Assembly: GCA_038503065.1 (NCBI GenBank)
Contig: JBCAMK010000003.1
Location: forward strand, 186,001 to 250,000
Origin: Paragyromitra xinjiangensis
Taxonomy: Eukaryota > Ascomycota > Pezizomycetes > Pezizales > Discinaceae
DNA length: 64,000 bases
Direction: 5' to 3'
The position numbers were made by a program, and so were the translations under genes. Of the stretch, positions 12,169 through 24,660 are shown piece after piece. Each line of letters opens with the position of its first letter. Within the stretch, counting starts at the first letter, position 1. Under the pieces are notes generated by a model, which saw nothing but the letters and a program-made list of their open reading frames with translations, was not told where the DNA came from and did not search any database.

Positions 12169-12731
12169 TATTTGTTTTAGACAATGGCAGATCCTTTAGT
12201 AAATCTGTGTAGTGGTAGCTTACAGCAAGGTGTTTCAATCTTAAGCCTCGGAATATACATTGATTTTTTATGACCTCAGGTGTCGGCTGGCAGTGACTCT
12301 CTACAGTCATAAGCTCTTTCTCTCATTACCTACATACTATCTACAGCCCAGGAATGCTGGTTGGGGACGGTATAAGCTGCCCAAATATACCTCCTCAGGA
12401 AAAGGTGGCAATGTTCTCATTGTCTATTTGGAGAAGCTAGAACTAGACTTCTTCACTTTGCTACAAATATTGTCTTAAGATACTTAAACCCTCATCTTGC
12501 ACTGACATGGCATTGAAAACAGCTCTTAATAGCGAATGACCATCGGTAAAGATGTAAAGCCGTAATATTTTGTTTGTAATAAAGATGCGTCAGAAAAAAG
12601 AATGACCCACACGAGAGAATCTATCTATCCAAGCTAAGTTGAGTTCCAGGGTTAGGGTTAACGCGTCGCGCACAACACCAGCTTCACGTACGACCCCTCG
12701 CTCAAATGGACACCACGAATATCTCCCCACT
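12169..12731. other. Intergenic and APC2 upstream region
   Basis: No credible gene; a short frame at 12260-12478 has no recognisable content. Contains a telomere-like box just ahead of the APC2 start. Confidence 0.45.
12649..12661 (+). promoter_or_regulatory. Telomere-like box upstream of APC2
   Basis: GGGTTAGGGTTAA lies about 70 bases before the APC2 ATG at 12732. Such boxes are bound by Tbf1/Teb1-type factors in several fungi. A role here is inferred only from the motif and its position. Confidence 0.3.
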
Positions 12732-15700
12732 ATGGCAACTTCGACGCTTCCCCAGCATCCGGTTTCTATCTCCCAGACCTCCCGACAAATCTTCGAGTCA
12801 GTATTCCCGCCTTCAGCCTCTGCAACCCTTCCTACTCCCCTCGCGACCCCAAGCTCGTCCTTTGTCGTCCAAGCCCCTCAAACCCCAACTCCGTCCCACG
12901 GGTATAACACGCGTCATCATCCAAACCTAGTTACACCATCACCAGTCTCGTTACTGCCTAGTCCGGCGGCCATATTTGCGAAGGAATCACGGGCATGGCA
13001 CCTGGTGACATCTTACCTCTCATTTAAGAATGCTGTATTCCCGGATACAGTTGAGGAATGGCTCGAGAATTTCCATTCGGAACCAGGGAAAGATGTTCTC
13101 GAGGCCATGAGGTATTTGAATTCGACTACGGATGATGCACGCGAGGGAACGAGAGAGAGTTTGTTGGAGTGGTATACTTGTGAAGTCCGGAGGCATTTTT
13201 TGGGGTGGGTCAAACCGGATATTGGCATTCCTGCCGTATGCAACATCCTCGCCCAGTAACTTGAAAATAGTAACGAAGTAATCGGCTGTTTTATAGTAGC
13301 TAATATGTGGGGATTACAGGATTACGGCGACGCTCCTGCCCTTCTAGAACAAATTCTGTCAAGATTGACGACTGCTCAGAGTATTTATTTATTCCTGCTG
13401 AAATCATATCTCGTTCCATCCACCAAGAAGCGAAAGTCGAAGAAGAACCTCCACATCCCCTTCATTGAAGAGGAAAACAACGACGACCCGAGAGTACAAA
13501 GCTTTGTGCGGTCGTTAAATTCCATCATATCCTACTCACTCCCGGATCCTGCATGGGGTGGGATAGTCTATGAAGTCTTCCTCGAGCTTTGTGGGACCGC
13601 CGTGGGGCTGCCCGTTGAGGGTGAGCCTAGTGATGACGATGAATTGGATTCAAATACAGTAGAGGGTAATGATGCTACCCCCAAGAAGGAGGAGGAGGAG
13701 GAGGAGGAGGAGGAGGAGGACGTATCGTATCAAAGCATTAGTTTGAGCCAGCAGAGCTTTGCAACGGTGACAGATGTAGATGGTGACATTATTGTTGATG
13801 ATGATGGCAATCGTTTGGGGAACGTGGCGGATATGGACGGTATTAATGATTTTGAAGAATTCAAGAGGTTGGCAGAAGAAGAAAGACGGAAAAAGACGGC
13901 GAAGCTGAAGCAAGAAAAACCAAGAGAAGATGCGAGGAAGAAGGTGTTGGAGATTTGGAGTTCAATGGAGAAGCTAGGAGTTGGTGGAGGGGGAAGGAGG
14001 GGGGAGAGGGTGTTCGCTGAGGTCAGTAAAAGCATCCTCCAACAAGGAACTCTATTGACAAAACCCACAGGTGATAAACTCCCTCATGACGACCTACATC
14101 CAAAATAAGTTTCAAAGGGTCTGGACATCCCCCAGTGTAGTGGGTCAAGAGCTTGATGATTGGGTTGAAAAAGTTCTTGGTCGCCTAGTAGTAGACGTCT
14201 TATTTTCGTCTAAGACTACAAATGCTCAAGATTGGGCTGCAAGATTAAAGAAACTTAGCCCTAGGGAAAGTTTCAGGGTAAGTCGCCAAAGTCTCGATAA
14301 TCGCAAAAGAGGCGCGATGGAAGTAGATGCCGGAGCAGGCGCGGAGGAGGTAGATCTGAAGCGTAGAAAAGAAGATTTGGAGAGTTGGAAGAGGATCGCT
14401 GTGGGTAGATTGGGCCGTCTGAGAGTTGGGGAGTTATTTGATATCGTCGTAGATTGGCCAGACAGTCTCGGTGGTGTTGAGGATCTGAAGGTATGATTCC
14501 GTGCTAGGTAGTAAAGGTGCAGCCACTAACTCATGACCCTTTAATATAGTCTTATATCACATCTCCTCCAACCCGCCTGCATTTAACAACTACATTTACA
14601 GCTGCCCTCTCCACACGCCTCCTTCACCCTGCGGCAGCTACATCAGACATCCTACGCGCTTATATTTCCCTCATTCGTGCGTTCACCGTCCTCGACCCCA
14701 GAGGCGTCCTTCTCGGTCGTGTCTCCCTCGGGATCCGCCGTTACCTAAAGGAAAGAGATGATACAGTCCGTGTGATAGTTCGCGGGATAATGTCTGAGTC
14801 TCTCCCACCCGATACTGAAGAACCCGAAGAGCTGGGCGAACTTGCACAAGAGCTCGGAAGGGGTATCCCAGCGCTTATGGCTCAGCAAGGTGGAGGGCTT
14901 GAGGAGCTGGATTTCGATGACATGAACTGGGCTCCTGACCCCGTCGATGCTGGCCCTGAGTTCAGGAGGAGCAAAGGCTTGGACGTTGTTGGAAGCTTGA
15001 TATCCCTTTGGGAGAGCAAGGAAGTTTGGACAAAAGAGGTTCAGTCCGTACTAGCGAGCAGACTTTTGGGAACCGGGGAATGGACTTTCGAGAAGGAAAT
15101 CAGGACAATAGAGCTACTGAAACTCCGCTTCGGAGAAACCGCGATGCAAGGCTGCGATGTCATGCTCAAGGACATCGCTGACTCGAAGCGTGCGGATACA
15201 CATATCAGGACCGAGGAAGGTCTCAACTTGAATGATATTGATGCAGAGGACGAAGCCCCAGAGTTACACACGAAGATATTGAGTAGATTGTTCTGGCCTG
15301 CCATCAAAGAGGAGGAATTTAAGCTTCCCAAGGAAATACAGCTAATGCAGAAACGCTATGAAGCTGGCTTTGAGAAGCTCAAGACGAAGAGAAAACTCAC
15401 CTGGATACACAATGCAGGGACAGTTGAGGTTGAGTTGGAACTCGAGGATCGCATCGTTCAAGTTCCAGATGCCACAACTTGGCAGGCAGCAGTTATCTAT
15501 GAGTTTGACGAGGACAAGGGCGGGTCTGAATGGACGATTAAGCAGCTTGCAGAACGTCTTGATATGGACGAAAGCCTCGCTAAGCGTGCTGTTTCTTTCT
15601 GGTGTAGCAAAGAGGTCCTCCGTGACGCTGGCAGTGGCGTCTTTGCCGTAATTGAAAATCTCGCCGAGTATGAAGAAATGCTTGAGCAGCAGGAAAGAGC

Positions 15701-16001
15701 TGGAGGTGTAGATGCGTCAGCTAGTGATATGGGCTCTGGCATGGGTGGCGGAATGCAAGGAGTAGATGATGAGGAGATATCGGAAGAAAAGAAGAATATG
15801 CGGAAGGTCGTTATGCCGTTTATAGTGGCTATGTTGACGAACGGAGGGGCGACGCAGCTTGCGCAGATATCGATGGTCCTTGGGATGCTCGTGCCCGGGT
15901 TTAGTTGGAGTGCAGACGAACTGACTGAGTTCCTTAATACGATGAGGGCAGAGGGAAAACTAGATTACGAGAACGGAGCATGGAAAATTGCGAGCTCTTA
16001 G
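12732..16001 (+). CDS. APC2: Anaphase-promoting complex subunit 2 (cullin-like)
   Basis: Four exons, 12732..13235, 13320..14021, 14071..14490 and 14550..16001, all joined in phase 0, give 1025 residues. Apc2 is the cullin-like scaffold of the APC/C ubiquitin ligase; it binds the RING subunit Apc11 and drives securin and cyclin destruction at anaphase. The cullin signature is clear at the start of exon 4 (LDPRGVLLGRVSLGIRRYLK, then RDDTVRVIV), and the C-terminal winged-helix part follows (TWIHNAGTVEVELELEDR; GATQLAQISMVLGMLVPGFS). The N-terminal 70 residues are Ser/Pro-rich. Exon 2 contains a run of glutamates from a GGA microsatellite. ATG 12732 is chosen as the first in-frame ATG; the frame is open upstream to 12639 without one. 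Confidence 0.93.
13686..13720 (+). repeat. GGA trinucleotide microsatellite inside APC2
   Basis: An almost perfect run of GGA/GAG triplets encodes about eleven consecutive Glu residues in the acidic loop of Apc2 between cullin repeats. Length changes would keep the frame. Confidence 0.8.
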
Positions 16002-17096
16002 GTAGACTCCCTGTTTCTTGGTGGTTGTTGCTGGGTTGGGAGTTGCTCATGCAAAATGTGGTTTCTAGAGGTGAGAATTACGTAGCTAGATGGTTGTGTT
16101 TACGCATTTATGATATTCTACATGGGTATGAAATCAATGAATAGTCCTGCTAGTATTCCTTAATATCTGGTGTTAAATTAGTTGACTGGTCGAGTCATAT
16201 CGAGTGACCTTCCATGAATGGTATCAGATAGTGACTCAGCAACGATCTTCTTGTGGCTTCTCAATTCTGTGGCGCAGTCCAACCGATGAGCAAACATTAT
16301 TCCGTGCTCCTGCATTTGTGCGGGAACCTGCAAGAGGATGGTACCACCAGGGATTCTCACGGGTTTTAAGATACAGACCTTGTTTTAGAAGCTCCACGGC
16401 CTCCTCTGGCAGACTCTTAAGACATCGTCATCAGCCCTGCACTGAGTCACCGCTTAGAGTCATACTTTCGCTAGTCCGTCTGCTAAAAGACCCGCTCGCC
16501 CGCTCGCCGCTTCCTGCTCCCGCCTCCACATCCCACAACCTCATCTCACCCTAATTCAACTTCCAAAGCTCCCCCAACAGAAAAAGATGTCTGCTTAACT
16601 CGCTCCACGACCTTTGTTGATCTAGCAACTAGCTGGCTCATTTAAACTACAGTTTTCTCCTCGAAAATACGAGACATTACTCCGCCACCCCCTCGAAGCT
16701 CCAAAAATGATTCCTCGGTTATCAAAACTATTCCGAACCCATCGCGTACATAAAAACACCCGCTCTCTAGTACTGTTGCGGCTTCTATTGCTAGTTTCAG
16801 CGCTGATAGGAACTATACAAACGAAAAAATTGAACGAGGCAGTAATTTTGCGTTGAAGGACAGCAAAGAAAAAACAAAAACTGCATAGGGAGGAGGTGCA
16901 TCGCATCGATCGTATCGAGGAGAAGCAGAGAACAGAAACTCCGTGTGCTGGCTCAGCTTAGCCACCTCGTCTAATCTCTAAGCTATCCTTGTCAAATCGT
17001 AACGCTACGTCAGCAGGTTTACAACCAGCCTAGTCATCTCGATTCTCATCTCAGCTATACTCCGTGTTTCTATCGCCCATCAGCTACCCGCCCACC
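16002..17096. other. Intergenic, leader of the GTPase gene
   Basis: No supported gene. Frames at 16204-16554 (plus) and 16622-16906 (minus) lack recognisable content. The last 200 bases are pyrimidine-rich and probably hold the promoter and 5' leader of the gene at 17097. Confidence 0.5.
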
Positions 17097-20070
17097 ATGT
17101 CCAGTATATTCACCTTCAACCCCTCTCCTCCAAAGCCTGCATCTCCGTGGGCCAATAATACGCCTATTCACCCTTCCCCATCTACTACCCCGAATCCATT
17201 GCCTGCCACAGCAGAGTCCATCAGCGATGATACTCCAGGCCACCTCAAGACAAATAATAATTCTGGTCGATTCCGTGGCAGCTTTATTGATGCTAACCAT
17301 AAGAGATGGGGTGAAGGGGTGGTGACAGATGGCGGGGAGACGGTGAAGGGGCTGGTATCAGAGCCTCAAATGGGTCCCACCGAATATAAGTTGAGTCTTA
17401 TTAGGGGAGGGAAGAGCGAAGCGCGAATGGATCAATTGACCACTCAATTGCTATGGAGATTGCAGCAGAGCAGCCCGTAAGTTTAATATTACCACAGACT
17501 TGGCTTACACCAATTTGATAGTCTAATTTTGGGCATTATCTAGGTATCACGGTAATTCTATCACTTCGAAATATCCAGAGGCCGTTTCATCATTACTCCA
17601 GGAATCCCAGGGAGCACTTTATGAGATTGGTGTCGCAGATGATGGAACTTTCGTCGGCCTCAGTGAGGAAGAGCTGGATGCATCTCTCAATACCTTGCGT
17701 GGCATGGCAGCGAGGCTTGGATGCAGTGTAACAGTTGTCCGTAAAGTTTGTGTAGGCTCTGTCGATGAACGTGAAATCAAACGAGCGGAAGCGAAGCTTG
17801 CTGAGCATATCAAAGCCCGACTGAGAAACCAGAAAAATGGGAAGAGAATGTCCGCTGAAGAAAGCCAGATCAAGGATACCGAGAGTGGGGAAGGGCATGG
17901 TGATGCCGTTGTGGAGAAATTTACAATTCCAAAGCTTGGGGACAAACTCTGGGTTGTCGAGGCTTTTGTGAAACCTGGTGATGGATCAAGTGTGACTTCG
18001 ACGAATTTAGACCTGCAGGAGACTGTTAGCTCACCGGAGCCAAGGAGCACCACTGAGCAACTTCGGATAACGCTAACGGGAGCATCTACCTGTGGGAAAA
18101 CCACTTTGCTAGGAACCTTGAGCACTGGGGAGCTCGATAATGGGCGAGGCAAGAGCCGACTTTCGCTATTGCGCCATAGGCACGAACTGGTCTCTGGTAT
18201 CACTTCTTCGGTAGCGTGGGAAATTGTCGGTTATAGGCCAGAACCAACCGATGCCGACATCCGACAGCCAGCGAGCAAAAACGAGACTTCTTCTAGAGTG
18301 GTCAATTACGCATCTGGCAATACCTCTTCCTGGACCGATATTCATGCCTCCGCAGCAGGCGGAAGAATCGCATTCTTATCAGATTCCGCTGGAAACCCAA
18401 GATTTATCAAGGCTACCTTTAGATCCTTAATTGGATGGGCTCCGCATTATGCTGCTTATTTGGTGGCAGCAAATAGTGATGAGATTGCTGATGATAATGG
18501 ACTTGGCAAGCAGGACCACGCCCACTTGGCTTTGTGCAATAAGTTGGGATTGCGGATGCTGGTTGTCATTACTAAGATGGATCTTGCCTCAAAAACTGGG
18601 TTGAAGAAAGTCTTCGGGTCGGTGCTGACATACTTGAAAGAACACGGGAAAAAGCCTGCTATTCTTCCGGGCAGAGAAAAGCTTCCAGATGTGATTCGTG
18701 CCGTTGAAGCGGATCCTGAGCACGTAGTGCCAATTATATTCACGTCCTCGGTTAAAGGTGATGGGATCGATTTGCTGCATGAACTCATTTCGAGACTGCC
18801 GTTGCCGTTGCCTCCACAGGCGCCAGTGGTTGAGAAGGTTGTCAAGCCTTTTCTAGGTACAAGCTTGGTTGGGATCACCAAGGGGGTGGAGAAGGTTGTA
18901 GCTGTGGGCAACGGAGATGAAGTGAGAGTAAAGACAAATCATGAGGAAGAGGAATTGGTATCCACATTGTTCCATGTCGAGGAAATATACGGGATGCAGC
19001 CGGCATGCAGTAATGAAAACACAGATGGTGGAATGGTTGTTGGGGGACACGTGAGATATGGAAAGATATCCATTGGCGATGAATTTATCATTGGGCCTTT
19101 CCCTCCAATCGACAGCCTCTACTCGAGAAGCGGCACGCCAACGCCAACGGCAACTCCTACCCCAAATTCTCATTTGTCAACTTCTGGAGGGCGTATGTCG
19201 AGGCAGCTATCCAAAAGCCCCGATAGTGCAGATGAAAGAAGGCCAAGCACACCCAGAAGGCCAAAGGTGGTGGTGAGGGATGAAGGAGACGATACAGACG
19301 AGGAAAGAGGCATGGGTGGCGAGTGGGAATGGAGGGTTATCAAAGTTGTCTCAGTACGAAGGTTAAGATTGCCCGTGAATACCCTTCACGCCGGTGAGGC
19401 CGGAACCCTGGGGGTCGTGCCCGTTGCGGAAAGACCTTCAATACCCGATTCTCACCTGCCAATCGACTTGCTAGCTATCAACAACAGACTGAAGATCACC
19501 CTTAATGGCGAAGAGAGCGATGATAACAGTGACGTATTGGTCGGAACGCCAACCAATTCGGAGAGGGGTGGAAAGGCTGTCACGTTTGCGAACCCCCCTC
19601 CTGCTAATACGCCCCTAGTGCCGATGAAATTAAGGAAAGGAATGGTAATTCTCAATCGTCCACCGACGAAATCATGGCCAAAACCTCATATCGGATTCAC
19701 AGCTTCATTTGACGACCCTGACGCCTACAACTCGCTCGCTGTGGGAAGCAGCGTCATGGCCTACATTGCATCTATCCGTATCGCGGCCAGAGTGGCTTCT
19801 ATCGAGCCCCCAGTTTCTCCGCCTACCGCATCGGTTCCGAAGAAGAAGGGTGACGACGCACTCGGTGTTTTTAGCCTTGATGACGAATTCGAGGGTGAGC
19901 CGGAAGAGGAGCATGCGGATGGGGGTGATTCGAAGGAGAAGTTATACACGTTTGAGTTCAATAAGCGCGCAGAGTGGATCGAAGAGGGGGCTACTGTGTT
20001 GGTTATGCCGGGTGGTGGAGAGAAAGGATTGGAGGTGTTTGTGGGTAAGGTTATGGGTAGGTTGAGTTGA
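17097..20070 (+). CDS. GTPBP1/GTPBP2-type translational GTPase
   Basis: Two exons, 17097..17476 and 17544..20070 (67-bp intron, GTAAGT donor), give 968 residues. The ATG context CCCACCATG is favourable. After a disordered N-terminus comes the family block ALYEIGVADDGTFVGLSEEE, then the EF-Tu-like G domain: G1 GASTCGKTT (K311, T312), the family switch SGITSSVAWEIVGY, G3 DSAGN (407-411) and G4 TKMD (470-473). Beta-barrel domains follow, with Ser/Pro-rich insertions near 19120-19300 and an acidic stretch close to the C-terminus. GTPBP1-type proteins are linked to ribosome quality control and mRNA decay in animals; the fungal role is less clear. At G3 the usual catalytic His of translational GTPases (DxxGH) is replaced by Asn. 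Confidence 0.85.
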
Positions 20071-21659
20071 GAGAATGGGTTTGGGATTCGGCTTTGTCTG
20101 TTTGTTTATGATTTCTTTTTATTTCGTTTTCAGTTTAAGATGGTTTCGGGGCTGTAGTGGAGAGTAGAACTAAGTCACATGGCGGAATACCATGGTAGAC
20201 GGAGGGCTTGGTACAAGTGTATCAATTATAGAGTTTGATGTTTGTTTATTTTCTAATTGTAAAAGTGCTGCTAAATTTCCGCCTCTCTGGTCGAGTGATC
20301 ACATATGGTGTGGAGTTTGATGATAAGGGGGGTGGTTGTGGCGAAGAGATCAATTCCAGCAAAACATCGTCACGGAAGCCACCTCCATCCCGCCTCAGTA
20401 CCGATGAAGTGTTGCTTAAGACAAGGAAAAATAAGGGGGCGAATAGCGAAACAAAAGTTCTGAGCCCAACATAAGACCCACGGTTTGGGAACCAATTCTC
20501 AGTGCTTCAAGCTTAGTCACGTTCAATATAAACAAGATATATTACGGTATTATTCTCTCTATATAGCCCTATTTGTGTGAACGCGGTGAGGAATAAGAGA
20601 GATGGAGAATTCCCTTTTACTTCACTTTTCTATAACATAAATGACTCTTCCCAAGCATCACCACAGAATTGCTTTAGACGAATAAGAAATCTAGTAGAGT
20701 TGAGATATACTACTTTGTTGAGCATTTAGAGATGAAGGCTGCTTATCTGTGATTTTAGGTGTTGGTTCGAAATAGACCTATTTTCAAACCTTGAGTGCTC
20801 TCAGAGGAACAGTTGACCGCGCACAAGTGGAACAGTGCAAAAAGTTGGAGCCAAGGTAAGAGGAAGGGAATAGTAGGATGTTGATGGCAAGAGAAACGCG
20901 GCTAGAATTGCATGGTTTCCAGGGTTTCTAGAATATTTCGATTCCCTCGTTTAGTAGTTGCCAGGACAAGACGTAGCGCAGTTCACGGGAGCTCAATTCA
21001 TATGTTTTTCTTGTTGTTTCTTTTCTTCGCCTTAATTTGCTTCATTTTATTAAGTTTACTTCACTAAGTTTTGTCCTCGTCTTATTTTTCTCGAAAGCTA
21101 GGTCTAGGTTTCTGAATGGACATTTATAGAGTTCTATAGTAGGCACAGAAACTTAAGTCTATTTAGTCTGAAAAGATCACCAGCATATCTAAATATCTTT
21201 TTTTTAGCAAGGACTTAAGTGTGGAAGGGTTATGAGGAATCAGGTTGAAAGTGAAGTACTTTGGCACCCTTCTCTCTACTAACCAAGATGGCCAGCAGAT
21301 TGGGGCTCTAATTTCCGTAGGGGATTGCCGTATGAGGTCTTTTTATTTAGTTTTCTAACTTAATCTACAGCTACATGTATCTAATTGCGATCATCGGTAG
21401 GTTTTAGCTTCAGAAGACTCATCAACCTAGCTGGTTGGGTTTTTGTTTTTATTATAACGGTAACATGCCACGAACCAGCTTTAGGGCTTAGGGTTGCGTT
21501 TAAGTTATAGGTCTAGGTTTTAGGTTTTGCTACTTCCGGATATGCTAGGTAACAAAAATGCAAAAATCGTTGGCGATTTTACGGCATCACATACAAATTC
21601 ATACATACTATCTCGCTATGGTCATATTCTTCCATCATTTGCCCCACCCACACGATCTT
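20071..21659. other. Gene-free stretch
   Basis: About 1.6 kb rich in T and A with no convincing frame on either strand. Contains degenerate TTAGGG-like text near 21480-21530 and one TACATGTA at 21372. Confidence 0.45.
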
Positions 21660-22240
21660 TGCATGATAGTGGACAGCCGGCAGTGGGAAATCATCACTGA
21701 TCAATGCCTTTCGTGATACGCGTAATAATCAACGTGCAGTAGAGACTAGAACGGCAGAAACCACCAACGAAGTTGGTCGATACCTCAATCCAAACACAGA
21801 TAGCCAACAACGATGGGGCGTGCTGTCTGGTATGACTTCCCGGGCGCTGGGACTCTGAGAGCCCCTGACTGGCAATGCTTCAACGAGCAAGGATTCTTTA
21901 TCTTCGACCTCATTGTTCCAGTATTTGATGTCCACTTTACCAAAATCGATTTGGGGATTCTCAAGAATAGCCGGCGGTTCCAAATCCCAACTCTTATCGT
22001 TCGTTCGAAGGTAAACCAGCTGTGGAAACTCGCAGAGATGCGGGGTTGCCTAACAACCGGTTTATATTATCTCCAAAGATGCTCTTTGTACTCTCGTTCA
22101 GGGAGGCAAAACACCAAAAGATACTGTTGATCAATGAGCATAACATGCAGGGGACAATCTGTGTGATAGTTTTCAAATGTATGCAGTACACGAGGCACGC
22201 CGTTAGCCCAAAAATCGGAGAAATGATCCTTTGGTACTGA
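21660..22240 (+). pseudogene. Degraded IRG-like (interferon-inducible-type) GTPase gene
   Basis: Three neighbouring plus-strand frames carry consecutive pieces of one GTPase. From 21673 the first reads TAGSGKSSLINAF, a Walker A motif (G1), then TAETTNEVGRYLNP (switch I-like). After a frameshift near 21810 comes WYDFPGAGTLRAPDW (G3-like DxPG), then FNEQGFFIFDLIV and IPTLIVRSKVNQ (G4-like). After another shift near 22015 comes RRDAGLPNNRFILSPKMLF. The order and motifs match the IRG family of P-loop GTPases that occurs in many fungi. The Walker A reading frame is preceded by a stop and no intact start is visible, so this is a relic. Family assignment is by motif recognition, not alignment. Confidence 0.6.
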
Positions 22241-23960
22241 TCATTGCTATAGATACTCCTTAAAAAGAGCTCGAGGCACATATTCGACTATTGGTCTTCG
22301 ATATCTGTTTATATCCTACTCTACTAGGGAAGGTGAAGGGTTTCAGCGCGGGCACTGACGTTTTTGAAAGCTATAATCCGAACGAATTTATCTTTTCCTG
22401 AAGTCTGAATTATTTTCCAGTGTCATTTGTAGCCAATTCTTATTGCTCATCTAAACTTTTGCCTTCTTCCGTGCATCTAGGCTAGTTAATGATACCATAA
22501 GTGAAAAACAAACTGGAAATTTCACCAAATTTAGCCTTAAGTAACCGTAGTGCATCCGAGGATATCAAAGCCTCGGCGGAGCGGGACTACTTTAATAGCT
22601 TAAGTTCGTTGCCAAGCATTAGTACCGCATCGACAAATCCTTCTTCTCAAACTGGTAAGCCCCCCACAGTATTATTCCAGTTATTCGACTAGTATTTCAT
22701 CAAAACCTGAGAAAGTAATAACCTGTAACTATAGACCTAGAAGCACCATCGGCAAAAGGTCCTTTTCCTTCACGGCCGTGGCGGACCTGGTAGTTTGGGT
22801 AGCAAATAAACCTCGGAAGTAGTTGTGGCATAGTTACATGTATGTGTAACTCTGTGGTATAAAAAAGGCATATGACACATAACAGAAAAGAAAAGTACCT
22901 TAAGCGGAAGGTGAAAGCAGAAGAAGAGCTAGTGAATAAGTGCCTAAAATAGGGATATTATACTCTAACCCTGTGTGTTTGGAAAAATACTTTTTATTTC
23001 GTTCATATATGCAGCTCTACAGGCTATCAGCTGTCTACCCTTTTAGTCAAATAAGATTATCTCATTCTACCAAAGATTGCTGTCCGTCTTAGGATCTAGA
23101 GCAGTAGATAGCCCGAGCTGAGCCAATCTTTTTTCGAGCCTCTAAAGCCTTGGAGGATCTTGGGGGGCAATTGATACTTGATTTTATTGGGCAGTCACAT
23201 ACAATGTCTTGTGCTATCGAGGGGGCTGTGGGGAGAAAAACCCCTCCAAATTTTCGAGTGTTTGTGAGGGGGTTTCATAGAATTTATTGTATCTCCAGGG
23301 AAGGCAGAAAATCTTCCTTTTCAGAGCCCCCAAGTTTTTATTGCTCCAGATTCTACGGTAAGTAACAAGCTGCATATATAAAGCTAGACACAAAACCGCC
23401 ACAAAGCAACACCACCATCAACCAACCCAACATCACCTCACGAGCAGAAAGACAACATCGTCTCATCATATCTCCATGGGAACACCATCAATTATAGCTT
23501 GGTGTAATACGTTTCCCTTAGCAACGCTGCCGAGCAACCTTCCGGAGGTGTGTTCGAATAGTTCCTGGAGCTTTTCGTTATACATACTCCAAACGCTCAT
23601 CCCGGATAGGGCTTAGGCAGAGCGGATCACTCACTAAGAGCCTTTTCTTCGGCATGTTGAACGTTATCGTGTCTCTATTTCTACTGCTCTCTTAAGGGGT
23701 TTCTCCTAGATCAGGAAGGCCAATTCCGCCGCAGCAACTGAATCCTTTAAATTCAATACGGAAACTATGCTGTCTTTGACGGCAAGAAAAGTTTTCCTAT
23801 CTGTTACTTCGAAGGTATCTTTCCCCCTAATTATTTACATGCATCCAGACCAAACTCAATGGCAAACGAGATCCGCTGCATCCCATTACTTCAGCCTCAG
23901 TGACTAGCTCTCGTGCAAGATATATTCCCTCGTCTCGCTCACTCTTTTAACTCGAGATCT
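22241..23960. other. Decayed intergenic DNA
   Basis: Only short frames (22501-22692, 23150-23365) without recognisable content. One TACATGTA at 22835. The region from 23470 may contain remnants of the N-terminal part of the HNH gene that follows, starting at an ATG near 23475, but it is full of stops. Confidence 0.35.
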
Positions 23961-24660
23961 AACCCATTAGCCCATACTTAGGTCCAGCCGTTCCGTGACG
24001 GGATTCCTCGCCGCGGCCAGAAATGTGTCACCTCAGGAACCACGCCTACTGGTGAACAGAATGAGAATGGGGATGGAGCTTAGACGAAGAAGACTGGACT
24101 GGATTTGAAGCAGCTCATATCTTCCCGTTTATTCACGAAGGTTACTGGAATAGAAAATGACTCCTCTCGCTGGATTTATGATCCGGAGAACACGGGAAGC
24201 GGAATTAACTCTTGTCAAAACGGACTATGCAGTCAGGTATCCATCACCTATACATCTTTTCGACGAATCTTAACGTAAATTCCTACTGATCATGCTCTCG
24301 CCTCTTCTGGTTCGCAGTTATCTTGGCCGACATGAATCTCTTCTGCGTAGGAGGGGTACAACATCAACCTCCGCCGTGATCCGCCGTGACTCGATGGAGG
24401 AAACTGAACTTTGACTGTCGCAATTCTCTTCAGATCCTCTCACGCTAGTGAACAGCTTCTCCATGAGTACTTCCACGAATGAGCCCTTGACAACATGAGA
24501 GGTGCTGGTGAGCTAGTATCCGAAACCGACTTCCCTCCTGGATCAGATATGATTGGAGAAATCGCCGCCGTAGCAATAGCTAGGGAAAGGTCTGAGCTAG
24601 AAATGTTAATGAGGTTGTTGGCGGCTGGTGTGTGATAGCTTTGGAAAACAAAGTATGTCC
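23961..24660 (+). pseudogene. Degraded HNH-endonuclease-domain gene
   Basis: Scattered plus-strand peptides, in order, match a fungal HNH_2-type nuclease protein. RGQKCVTSGTTPTGE near 24015 corresponds to the first Cys-containing strand. WTGFEAAHIFPF near 24093 holds the AHI(F/I)P histidine motif. In a shifted frame RWIYDPENTGSGINSCQNGL near 24170 corresponds to the following INSxQNG segment. The C-terminal trademark NMRGAGELVSETDFPPGSDM appears near 24500. Several frameshifts and stops separate the pieces. The protein could not be produced, and no start or promoter is evident. The intact family is of uncertain function; nuclease activity is inferred from the HNH core. Confidence 0.6.
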
